Assembly (NCBI RefSeq): GCF_002811985.1
Contig: NZ_NPDU01000125.1
Span: 1 to 5,266 of the forward strand
Origin: Leptospira adleri
GTDB lineage: Bacteria; Spirochaetota; Leptospiria; Leptospirales; Leptospiraceae
Direction of reading: 5' to 3'
DNA length: 5,266 nt
Part shown: piece by piece, positions 1-5,266 of the stretch
Position numbering within the stretch: the first letter of the stretch is position 1
Layout: every line of letters starts with the position of its first letter
The notes under the pieces: generated by a model
Told to the model about the DNA's origin: nothing
Database searches by the model: none
Seen by the model: the letters and a program-made list of their open reading frames with translations, nothing else
Position numbers and translations under genes: made by a program

Positions 1-585
1 TCCGTTTTGCTCGTATCCTCCGGAAACCAAGACCATTTCTTTCCCGTCCTTCGGATGTCGTAGTTGTTTCGCTGGACGTGTTCTTCTTCTTTCATCCGTA
101 AAAAAGGCGCCAGGCTCCACGTAAGCGACTTCCTGTTTGTAGTCTTGTATGAATGTTCCTGCGGTGAGGAGACTTTCAGGAATGCCGGCGTTCGCTGAAA
201 AAGACCCGAAGAGTTCCACCTCATTCGCCTTTCTTCCTCGAGACGTGGATTGATAAGCGACAGAGATTTGCCTGATGGAAAACGAACCGATTTCTTTTTC
301 GGGATTGTTTTGTAAAACGGGGTATTCCGTTCTTCTTGCAAGGATTGCTTTGATTTCTTCTTCTTCTTTTCCGTAAAAAACGGAGCCTCGACGGATTCGA
401 ATTTTTACTTTTCCCTTTCCTCGATAAACGGCCTCGACTTCCCCTTTCCAGAAAGGGACGGTTCGTAGATTGAGAGAAGGGTCTTCCTGGTCCTGAGAGA
501 TAAGCGTCGTAGATTCTACTCCGATCCAAAAAGCAAAAAGTAGAACGAGAAATTTAAGTAATATAAGAATACGTTTTAGGATCAT
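1..585 (-). CDS. N-terminal part of a membrane-anchored or exported protein, probably SUMF1/formylglycine-generating-enzyme-like (cut by left edge)
   Basis: The frame is open from an ATG at 585-583 to the first base of the window, giving 195 codons with no stop. Residues 2-22 (ILKRILILLKFLVLLFAFW) are a basic start plus a hydrophobic segment, so the protein is exported or inner-membrane anchored; there is no lipobox cysteine. Residues 45-165 are charged and probably beta-rich (WKGEVEAVYRGKGKVKIRI), with no family I recognise. Residues 177-195 (HPKDGKEMVLVSGGYEQNG) resemble the opening of FGE-sulfatase/SUMF1 domains, which often begin with a 'dgMvlIpGGxf.mG' pattern. The catalytic or fold core would lie outside the window, so activity cannot be judged; many bacterial members are not true formylglycine enzymes. 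The start is chosen because the frame upstream reaches a TAG near 725 with no other ATG, GTG or TTG and because it gives the membrane segment; its SD is weak. The coding call is fairly sure, the family call tentative. Confidence 0.72.
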   Translation of the reverse strand, partial: MILKRILILLKFLVLLFAFWIGVESTTLISQDQEDPSLNLRTVPFWKGEVEAVYRGKGKVKIRIRRGSVFYGKEEEEIKAILARRTEYPVLQNNPEKEIGSFSIRQISVAYQSTSRGRKANEVELFGSFSANAGIPESLLTAGTFIQDYKQEVAYVEPGAFFTDERRRTRPAKQLRHPKDGKEMVLVSGGYEQNG

Positions 586-752
586 ATCTTGAATCGTCGC
601 TGAGAGTTTTGGATTCTTCTTAAATCTTCGGCAAAATCCGGACGCTTCCAGGAGAATTTTAGAGGGAAAACTGATTTTAAGAAAACGTCTTTGGAAAATA
701 ATATTTTTTATTTCAAGAAGAATTTTCTAAAGGATTACTTGTTCCGACAAAG

Positions 753-763
753 GATATCATATC
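753..763. promoter_or_regulatory. Short dyad GATAT-C-ATATC upstream of the left gene
   Basis: An 11-nt perfect inverted repeat with arms GATAT/ATATC around a single C. It is the dyad closest to the left gene in a cluster of three, about 170 bp upstream of that gene's ATG. Such short AT-rich dyads arise often by chance, so it is listed only because of the cluster. Confidence 0.25.
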
Positions 764-777
764 GAGAATTCCTTGAT

Positions 778-796
778 TTCGGACTTTAAGTCCGAA
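778..796. promoter_or_regulatory. 19-nt perfect palindrome, candidate operator or short hairpin
   Basis: TTCGGACTTTAAGTCCGAA has two 9-nt arms (TTCGGACTT/AAGTCCGAA) around one central T. It lies about 190 bp upstream of the left gene's ATG and about 80 bp beyond the helicase terminator. As DNA it fits a dimeric regulator's operator; as RNA it could form an 8-bp stem with a 3-nt loop, but no U-tract follows on either strand, which argues against a terminator. I do not recognise the sequence as a known operator. Confidence 0.45.
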
Positions 797-804
797 GGTC
801 ATAC

Positions 805-817
805 AATTTCGGAAATT
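805..817. promoter_or_regulatory. Second dyad AATTTC-G-GAAATT next to the 19-nt palindrome
   Basis: A 13-nt perfect inverted repeat with 6-nt arms around one G. Its centre is 24 bp from that of the 19-nt palindrome, a little over two helical turns, and both contain the core TTTCGGA. This could be a weaker second site for the same protein, but the arms are AT-rich and may be chance. Confidence 0.3.
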
Positions 818-874
818 CTTATCTCTTCCATAGAAAAATCAAAAAAGATTCTTTTGTAGGAACTCCTATAAAAG

Positions 875-903
875 AAAACCTCGCTTTGTTAGGGCGAGGT
901 TTT
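875..903 (-). terminator. Intrinsic terminator of the helicase gene
   Basis: A 10-bp perfect inverted repeat (AAAACCTCGC at 875-884, GCGAGGTTTT at 894-903) encloses a 9-nt loop. It begins 10 nt after the helicase TAA. Read on the minus strand the stem ends in TTTT and continues CTTTTA, a short U-tract. The A-run on the other side would allow function in the opposite direction too, but no plus-strand gene ends here. Confidence 0.88.
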
Positions 904-913
904 TGCAAAATTC

Positions 914-2446
914 TTATTTCTTCTTTGCCTTGTAAGGTGGAGGGCCGGATTTTTTGCTTCGATCCCCACCGCCACTTCGGGAACCGGCGCTGCCTCCGCC
1001 TCCGAATTTGGAACGTGAACCACCGCCGAAACCGCCCCCGCTCTGTTTTCCGGAATACTTTCGATCACGATTGTAACCGCCGGATTTACGCGAAGATTTT
1101 CTATCGTCGAAACGTTGTTCCGCTTCGAACTTTACGCTCGGATCAAAGGTTCCGCTTTCTTTATGAATCGTAAGTTTGAATAAAGCCGCGGCGATATCGA
1201 GAGCCGTATATTCTGTTCCCATCAGACGTTCGATCTGATTTACGTATTCGCTCAAATGACCCGCGTCGACAAGACCTCTAATCTTTGTCGTATAGGAATG
1301 AATTTTTGTTTCTTCGAGATCGTCTAACGTCGGTATTTTCCCGGGTTCAATTTTTACTCCGTTAGCGCGTTCGATTTTTTTGAGATTGTAGATTTGTTTT
1401 CCAACGATAAAAGAGAATGCGATTCCTTTTTTACCGGCGCGTCCCGTTCTTCCGATTCTATGTACGTAATCCTCTCCGTCTCTCGGTAGGTCGTAATTAA
1501 ACACGGCTTCCACGTTGTTTACGTCGATTCCTCTTCCCGCTACGTCGGTCGCAACGAGTATCTCGATGGTTCCGTTTCGAAAGCCGTTCATCACTTTATC
1601 TCTCTGCTTTTGGTTGAGATCTCCATGAAGACCTTCCGCAAAGTATCCTCTCGATTTTAATAATTCGACCAAAGTGTCGACTTGAGCTTTTGTATTACAA
1701 AAAACAAGAGCCAGTTTGATGTTTCTGTGTTCGATCAACCTCGCAAGAGCTTCGCCTTTCGCGCTCTCTTGAATTTCAAAATAAATCTGTTCAATTTTCG
1801 GAGCGCTGAGTCTCTGATGAGTTACGTCGATAATCTGCGGACTTTTTTGAAAACGTTTCATCATATTCAAAATGTCGTCGGTCATCGTTGCGGAGAACAT
1901 GATAGTCTGACGTTCCGCCGGCGTTTCCTTCAAAATGATTTCCATATCGTCTCTGAAACCCATATCCAACATCTCGTCCGCTTCGTCCAACACCACAATT
2001 TTGATTTCATCCAGGTGAAGTGAACCGCGTCTCATGTGGTCCATCATTCTTCCGGGAGTTGCGATTACGATTTGGGGATTTTTTCTAAGCGCTCTCAACT
2101 GTCTGTCGATTTCTTGTCCGCCGTAAATCGGAACGACTTCAAAGTTTCCTTTGTATTTCATTAGCTTTCTAAATTGTTCGCTGACTTGAATTACCAGTTC
2201 TCGCGTCGGGCAAAGAATCAATGCTTGTAGGCTTCTGGAATTTACTTCCAACATTTCAATCGTCGGAATTGCAAACGCGGCGGTTTTACCCGTTCCGGTT
2301 TGAGCGTGTCCGATGATGTCCTTCCCTTTTAAAATGACGGGAATCGCCTCCGATTGAATCGGGGACGCTTCTTCAAATCCCATTTCTGCGATTGCATTTT
2401 GGATTTCGGTCGATAAGTTTAGTTCACTAAACTTGAGTTTCTTCAT
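914..2446 (-). CDS. DEAD-box ATP-dependent RNA helicase, DeaD/CshA-like, with Gly-rich tail
   Basis: A complete 510-residue superfamily 2 RNA helicase, expected to unwind or remodel RNA duplexes in the cytoplasm using ATP, typically in ribosome assembly, mRNA turnover and cold adaptation. All motifs are intact: Q motif (F6 to Q31), Walker A AQTGTGKT 48-55, Ia PTREL 80-84, Ib TPGR 130-133, DEAD 154-157, SAT 185-187, IV around LVFCN 247-251, V ATDVAGRGID 299-308, VI HRIGRTGR 329-336. Residues about 375-427 (ending TALDIAAALFKL) resemble the segment after the core in DeaD/CshA proteins. Residues from about 451 to 510 form a Gly/Ser/Arg/Lys-rich, presumably disordered RNA-binding tail ending in KAKKK, where DeaD/DbpA proteins would have an RRM-like domain. 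The ATG is preceded by AAAAGGAA six nt upstream and the Q motif begins at once, so the start is secure. It is flanked by non-coding gaps and its own terminator, so it is probably transcribed alone. The exact subfamily (DeaD, CshA or RhlE) is unsure. Confidence 0.97.
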   Translation of the reverse strand: MKKLKFSELNLSTEIQNAIAEMGFEEASPIQSEAIPVILKGKDIIGHAQTGTGKTAAFAIPTIEMLEVNSRSLQALILCPTRELVIQVSEQFRKLMKYKGNFEVVPIYGGQEIDRQLRALRKNPQIVIATPGRMMDHMRRGSLHLDEIKIVVLDEADEMLDMGFRDDMEIILKETPAERQTIMFSATMTDDILNMMKRFQKSPQIIDVTHQRLSAPKIEQIYFEIQESAKGEALARLIEHRNIKLALVFCNTKAQVDTLVELLKSRGYFAEGLHGDLNQKQRDKVMNGFRNGTIEILVATDVAGRGIDVNNVEAVFNYDLPRDGEDYVHRIGRTGRAGKKGIAFSFIVGKQIYNLKKIERANGVKIEPGKIPTLDDLEETKIHSYTTKIRGLVDAGHLSEYVNQIERLMGTEYTALDIAAALFKLTIHKESGTFDPSVKFEAEQRFDDRKSSRKSGGYNRDRKYSGKQSGGGFGGGSRSKFGGGGSAGSRSGGGDRSKKSGPPPYKAKKK

Positions 2447-2451
2447 AGATG

Positions 2452-2459
2452 TTCCTTTT
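2452..2459 (-). promoter_or_regulatory. Ribosome binding site of the helicase
   Basis: On the minus strand AAAAGGAA ends 5 nt before the ATG (spacer CATCT). Its 5' end directly abuts the 3' arm of the leader hairpin at 2460-2502, so pairing there could affect ribosome access. Confidence 0.8.
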
Positions 2460-2502
2460 AAAGTATTGAATCATCCCATATTCCGGGAACCTCTAATACT
2501 TT
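2460..2502 (-). promoter_or_regulatory. Leader hairpin adjoining the helicase SD
   Basis: On the minus strand the arms AAAGTATT (2502-2495) and AATACTTT (2467-2460) can pair over 8 bp. Between them TCCC and GGGA can form an inner stem around GGAATAT. The 3' arm ends directly against the SD. It may be a structured 5' UTR affecting translation, plausible for a helicase family often controlled by cold or autoregulation, but the outer stem is AU-rich and weak. No transcription start could be assigned to prove it is in the leader. Confidence 0.4.
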
Positions 2503-2785
2503 GAATTTTCAAGATGAACTATCCGGAAGATCAAAAAGCCAATTAAAACGAGAGGAAGGCTGGAATCAGGAGATATTTTGTGTCTGCGTGGATGAGACAC
2601 GCTATATTACTACATTTTAAAAATGACCTATTTTTACAAGGATAAAAGAACGGACGGATTTTCCTTTGGATTCGATTTTTGAATTCATCAAAAGATGTAA
2701 GATTCGAAGAGGATAAATTTTTTAAGATAGAATCTGCTTTTTAAAGTAACTTCAAAAATTCTTATATGATTGACGGAGATCGAAA

Positions 2786-2821
2786 GAATCATCCCTACTT
2801 CGGGAAACATAAGGATGATTC
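2786..2821 (-). terminator. Possible terminator hairpin downstream of the AlgE-like gene
   Basis: A 9-bp perfect inverted repeat GAATCATCC/GGATGATTC (2786-2794 and 2813-2821) encloses an 18-nt loop. A flanking ATCGA/TCGAT pair (2779-2783, 2825-2829) could lengthen the stem across a small internal loop. It lies about 28 nt past the TAA at 2852-2850. On the minus strand only TTT follows the stem before mixed sequence, so it is a weak intrinsic terminator at best; it could instead protect the mRNA 3' end or be a protein site. Confidence 0.45.
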
Positions 2822-2849
2822 AGATCGATTTAGAATTTTACAAATCGAA

Positions 2850-4622
2850 TTAGAATTGAGCCGTCATTGAAAGATAAGCGAACTGGGCCTGTGGTAAGAA
2901 GCTCGTCTTTCTAAACTCCGGAGAAATCGTCGTATCGTTTACTTTTCCTCGAACTGCATCGCCCGCGAAAATCCAGCTATAACCCATCGCCCAAATGATA
3001 TCTTTGTATTTGAGAGTATAGATTACATCGATTTCCCTAAATAAGTTTTTTCCCAACGTTCCAACCGCTCTTTGCGACTCCGCGCCTTTTTCACTTTGCA
3101 GATACGGATTTTTGAATCGATCGTTCGAATAGGATTCCGTACTTGCTCCGTCCTTTAAAGTTCCGGTTATATCATACCAGCCGTCTTGCAGTTTCTGTTT
3201 GTCGACGATCCAATAAGCGATTCTTAATTTTCCCATTTCACCGCCGTCCCAAGTGAGATTTGCGGACTTCCCGATCATGTTAACCCAACTGACTTGATCG
3301 GCTTCTCCGTAAAAAATGTGGTTGGAGTGGAACAAATTGGAGAAGGTGGCGACCTTGCCGTCTTTGCGATTAGGATCTCCGCTTGCGACGTCGTATTCTG
3401 CGCCGAAACGGAAAGCGCCGAGCGTATAACCCATATCCAAAGCGTAGGCGAAAGCGTCGTAGGATTGTCTTTCTCTATATAAGCTTTTTGTAATAGTTTG
3501 TCCGGTAAGAGGGTCCACGGTGGAAACGTTCGTATTTAAGGAATCCCAACCCGGGGTCACGTTCCAGCCTGTCCTTCCGGTTTGAGCCGAGTATTCGAAA
3601 GAAAAATCGAGAGGAGTTTCCGATTTTTTATCCTTCGTAGTTCTATTTGTAATTCTGAATCCGAACGTATGAAGTTGATCGTATCTGGAATCCCGAGGCA
3701 CAGTTTCCGGATTCGAAAGTAGAAGGATCGCGGGGTTGTTCTGAGGAAGCCATTTTTTATAAAGGCCGATATAATACCCGTCCAGATGCAGATGTTTTGA
3801 AAATTTGATCGTATTGTAAAATCCCGTGAAGGTGGAATCTCCTTGCTGTTGTCTTGGAATATCCGCAGTAAGTTTGCAGGGGACGTTCGCATTTACGGGA
3901 CAATTGTATTGCGCCGGGAAAGAATTTTTTTTACCGAGAGAAGAAGTGTTCCCGACTATATCGGAGTCCTGTTCTCCTACGATCATAACCCAAGCGTGCG
4001 ATGAAAATAATTCCTTATCTAACTTAAAACGAAATCCGTTAAAACTACGTCCGACGTTTGTCCAATCCAATGCGCCGACCAATCTTTCGTCTCCGTATTT
4101 TAGAATCTGCCTTCCTGCTTGTAAGGTGATCGGACCCAATAATTCCTTGGATTCGACCCATGCTTCTCGGATCCCAACTGATTGTCTCGTGTTATCGTTT
4201 GCCGTATCCAAGCCGGAATAAGAACCTTTTTCTCCGCCCCAGAGCGCCGAATCCTGCAAAGTAATTCTTATTTTCGTTTTTTCTGAAATATCTTTTTCCA
4301 GCCAGATCTGGGCTTTTGCGCCTACGAATGAAACATTATCATTTTTGAATCTATCAAAATCGTAATTGTATTTCGCCTCCGGACGAATTCGGATCATACC
4401 TCCGAATTTGATCGTTTCAAACCAAGGTAATTCTTTTTTCGGAGGATCCTTAGGGGGAATCGTTTCCTGTTTTTCCGCGGTCGTTTGACTCGTTAACGGA
4501 GTCGGATTGTTTTGAACGTTAGGTGAAGATGTTTCCGTTTTTTCCTGCGCTTGGATTGCGATGGAAAAAGAAACAAACGATAAAATTAAAAGCGCGCCGG
4601 CTTTCTTTTTTTGAAATTTCAA
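2850..4622 (-). CDS. Outer-membrane beta-barrel protein, alginate-export (AlgE-like) family
   Basis: A complete 590-residue outer-membrane channel candidate. Residues 1-25 are a signal peptide: basic KFQKKK, hydrophobic AGALLILSFVSFSIAI, likely cut after QA near 25; no lipobox cysteine. Residues 27-66 are a Thr/Pro/Gln/Lys-rich linker. The barrel begins near 70 (KFGGMIRIRPEAKYNY) and contains the family-like stretch AGRQILKYGDERLVG at 169-183 followed by DWTNVGRSFNGFRF at 186-199. Strands with alternating aromatic residues continue to the end, which is the terminal Phe (SMTAQF) expected for recognition by the barrel assembly machinery. Two cysteines (241, 249) lie in a probable surface loop. 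The start is TTG at 4622-4620 with AAAAGG 7 nt upstream; no ATG lies upstream before an in-frame stop, and the first internal Met is residue 76, which would remove the signal peptide. The family name comes from Pseudomonas AlgE; alginate export itself is unlikely here. The redox gene 33 nt upstream suggests uptake of a small anionic substrate such as nitrate or nitrite, which is inference. Confidence 0.9.
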   Translation of the reverse strand: MKFQKKKAGALLILSFVSFSIAIQAQEKTETSSPNVQNNPTPLTSQTTAEKQETIPPKDPPKKELPWFETIKFGGMIRIRPEAKYNYDFDRFKNDNVSFVGAKAQIWLEKDISEKTKIRITLQDSALWGGEKGSYSGLDTANDNTRQSVGIREAWVESKELLGPITLQAGRQILKYGDERLVGALDWTNVGRSFNGFRFKLDKELFSSHAWVMIVGEQDSDIVGNTSSLGKKNSFPAQYNCPVNANVPCKLTADIPRQQQGDSTFTGFYNTIKFSKHLHLDGYYIGLYKKWLPQNNPAILLLSNPETVPRDSRYDQLHTFGFRITNRTTKDKKSETPLDFSFEYSAQTGRTGWNVTPGWDSLNTNVSTVDPLTGQTITKSLYRERQSYDAFAYALDMGYTLGAFRFGAEYDVASGDPNRKDGKVATFSNLFHSNHIFYGEADQVSWVNMIGKSANLTWDGGEMGKLRIAYWIVDKQKLQDGWYDITGTLKDGASTESYSNDRFKNPYLQSEKGAESQRAVGTLGKNLFREIDVIYTLKYKDIIWAMGYSWIFAGDAVRGKVNDTTISPEFRKTSFLPQAQFAYLSMTAQF

Positions 4623-4629
4623 TTTCGAA

Positions 4630-4635
4630 CCTTTT
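4630..4635 (-). promoter_or_regulatory. Ribosome binding site that fixes the TTG start of the AlgE-like gene
   Basis: Minus-strand AAAAGG sits 7 nt before TTG (spacer TTCGAAA) within the 33-nt gap after the upstream gene's stop. Together with the signal peptide that begins at once, it supports TTG as the true start. Confidence 0.75.
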
Positions 4636-4655
4636 GAGATTAATTTTTTTTAAAT

Positions 4656-5266
4656 TCATTTTTCGCTTTCACTCATCGCTACATTGGATTTTAGAATTTT
4701 CGAAATTTCAGGGCGGCAGCTTCCGCAGCCTGTTCCCGCACCGGTTGATTTTCCGAGTTCTTCCAAAGTTTTGATTCCGTTTTTGATATCTTCGCAGAGA
4801 TTGCCTTCTCCAACGCCGTTGCAGGAGCAGATCAATTTACCTATCACCGGTTTTCTTGCGCTCGAGTTTCCGGAAAGAAGTAGGTCTCTTCTTTCTCCGA
4901 GTTCTATTCCGCTTACGATCAAATCTCTGAATTCTTGAAGATTGGATTTGTCCCCGATTAAAATCGCGCCGACCAATCGATCTTCCTTTATTATACATTT
5001 CTTATATTTTCTTTTCTTTCGATCTAAGAATACGATCTCCTCGTATTCTTTCGACGGATCGTCCGAAAGATCCATCGGAGTTTCGGCCAAACGAAGAGAA
5101 ACCAAATCCAATTCCGGAATTTTCAGAAGATTGGAATGAACTGAGCCTTTATAATAATCGAAGGCGTAACCGTAAATATGATGCGCGGCGATCTTCGATT
5201 GATCTTCCGTCGCGGCGACCGTTCCGTAAAGACCGGAAGAGTGTTCCGCAACTTCGCCGATCGCAT
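4656..5266 (-). CDS. C-terminal part of a NirB/NasC-type FAD-dependent NAD(P)H oxidoreductase with BFD-like [2Fe-2S] domain (cut by right edge)
   Basis: The frame is open from the right edge to a TGA at 4658-4656, giving 202 complete codons; the TTG at 5111 is internal, not a start. Window residues 1-18 (AIGEVAEHSSGLYGTVAA) match the end of the FAD/NAD-binding Rossmann region of NirB-like proteins, where 'aiGEcaeh.g..yG.va' is typical. Residues 33-125 fit the NirB-type linker domain. Residues about 143-192 form a BFD-like [2Fe-2S] domain (LICSCNGVGEGNLCEDI then GAGTGCGSC), with ligand cysteines 146, 148, 180 and 183 in CxC-x31-CxxC spacing. The protein ends 19 residues after the last cysteine, so it lacks the sirohaem/[4Fe-4S] catalytic half of NirB. 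This fits an electron-transfer subunit, such as that of assimilatory nitrate reductase (NasC/NasB type), passing electrons from NAD(P)H via FAD to a partner. The AlgE-like gene follows after 33 nt and is probably co-transcribed. Family is well supported; the physiological partner is inferred. Confidence 0.9.
   Translation of the reverse strand, partial: AIGEVAEHSSGLYGTVAATEDQSKIAAHHIYGYAFDYYKGSVHSNLLKIPELDLVSLRLAETPMDLSDDPSKEYEEIVFLDRKKRKYKKCIIKEDRLVGAILIGDKSNLQEFRDLIVSGIELGERRDLLLSGNSSARKPVIGKLICSCNGVGEGNLCEDIKNGIKTLEELGKSTGAGTGCGSCRPEISKILKSNVAMSESEK

Larger units (their letters stand above)
586..913. other. 328-nt intergenic gap with three dyad symmetries and a terminator
   Basis: This gap separates the helicase stop from the start of the SUMF1-like gene, both on the minus strand. 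It holds the helicase terminator (875-903), three dyads (centres near 758, 787 and 811) and AT-rich sequence at 661-730 that could contain a promoter for the left gene. I could not settle on a -35/-10 pair. A 29-codon minus-strand reading frame starting at the ATG on 802-800 has no SD and is not called as a gene. Confidence 0.6.
2447..2849. other. 403-nt intergenic gap between the outer-membrane protein gene and the helicase gene
   Basis: It holds the hairpin after the outer-membrane protein gene (2786-2821), the helicase leader hairpin (2460-2502) and the helicase SD. The rest, about 2505-2780, is AT-rich with no convincing gene. It presumably contains the helicase promoter; TAATAT-like boxes occur near 2605 on the minus strand but without a good -35 partner. 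A small competing inverted repeat (GTGTCT/AGACAC at 2580-2600) is also present. Confidence 0.55.

Noticed and set aside
221..529. 102-codon minus-strand reading frame
   Set aside because: It lies in a shifted frame inside the partial gene at 585-1, which has a membrane segment at its start and stays open to the window edge. The shadow frame's Arg/Ser-rich product has no recognisable features.
713..802. 29-codon minus-strand frame (MTFGLKVRNQGILDM...)
   Set aside because: No SD; much of it is the palindrome cluster, so it is more likely non-coding.
1682..2023. Plus-strand 113-codon frame opposite the helicase (and a similar one at 886-1173)
   Set aside because: Both lie wholly or mostly antisense to an intact DEAD-box gene with all its motifs; they are frame shadows.
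2580..2600. Small inverted repeat GTGTCT/AGACAC overlapping GCGTG/CACGC
   Set aside because: The two pairings compete, are only 5-6 bp long and are not followed by a U-tract; likely chance.
2617..2688. 23-codon minus-strand frame in the gap upstream of the helicase
   Set aside because: No SD and no recognisable feature; a frame this short is expected by chance in AT-rich sequence.
2766..2870. 34-codon plus-strand frame (MIDGDRKNHPYFGKHKDD...)
   Set aside because: It has no SD, runs antisense into the 3' end of the AlgE-like gene, and is largely made from the inverted repeat there.
3826..4221. Plus-strand 131-codon frame, and other frames at 3294-3482, 3557-3892 and 4523-4774
   Set aside because: They overlap the AlgE-like gene in other frames and show no domain, signal or SD support.
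4656..5111. A 151-residue gene starting at TTG 5111
   Set aside because: The frame continues upstream to the window edge with a clear NirB-like FAD-domain end, so this TTG is an internal Leu codon.

Overview
The window looks like a chromosomal piece of a spirochaete, most likely Leptospira. This is inferred from the AT-rich sequence, purine-rich Shine-Dalgarno (SD) sites, a TTG start and the general look of the proteins; no species-level marker is present. All four genes supported here lie on the minus strand, so transcription runs from right to left. Two of them are cut by the window edges.

Layout, in order of transcription. (1) 5266-4656 is the C-terminal 202 residues of a NirB/NasC-type FAD/NAD(P)H oxidoreductase. 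It ends in a BFD-like [2Fe-2S] domain and stops without the sirohaem domains of a full nitrite reductase. (2) 4622-2850 follows after 33 nt, from a TTG start with a good SD. It is a complete 590-residue outer-membrane beta-barrel of the alginate-export (AlgE-like) family with a signal peptide. (3) After a 403-nt gap, 2446-914 is a complete 510-residue DEAD-box RNA helicase of the DeaD/CshA type with a Gly/Ser/Arg/Lys-rich tail, followed directly by a strong intrinsic terminator (875-903). (4) After a 328-nt gap, 585-1 is the first 195 codons of a membrane-anchored or exported protein that reaches what looks like the start of a formylglycine-generating-enzyme/SUMF1 domain at the window edge.

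How they may work together: genes 1 and 2 are probably co-transcribed. The pairing suggests an electron-transfer subunit of nitrate/nitrite assimilation (or a similar redox pathway) made with an outer-membrane channel that could bring in its substrate. That is inference, and the neighbours to the right of the window would decide it. The helicase is a separate unit with its own terminator and a possible leader hairpin abutting its SD. The SUMF1-like gene is separate again, and its long upstream gap holds three closely spaced dyad symmetries, one of them a 19-nt perfect palindrome. No RNA genes, CRISPR arrays, insertion sequences or clear signs of recent transfer were seen. Apart from the dyads and leader hairpin, the window looks like ordinary chromosome and I found no clearly new system.
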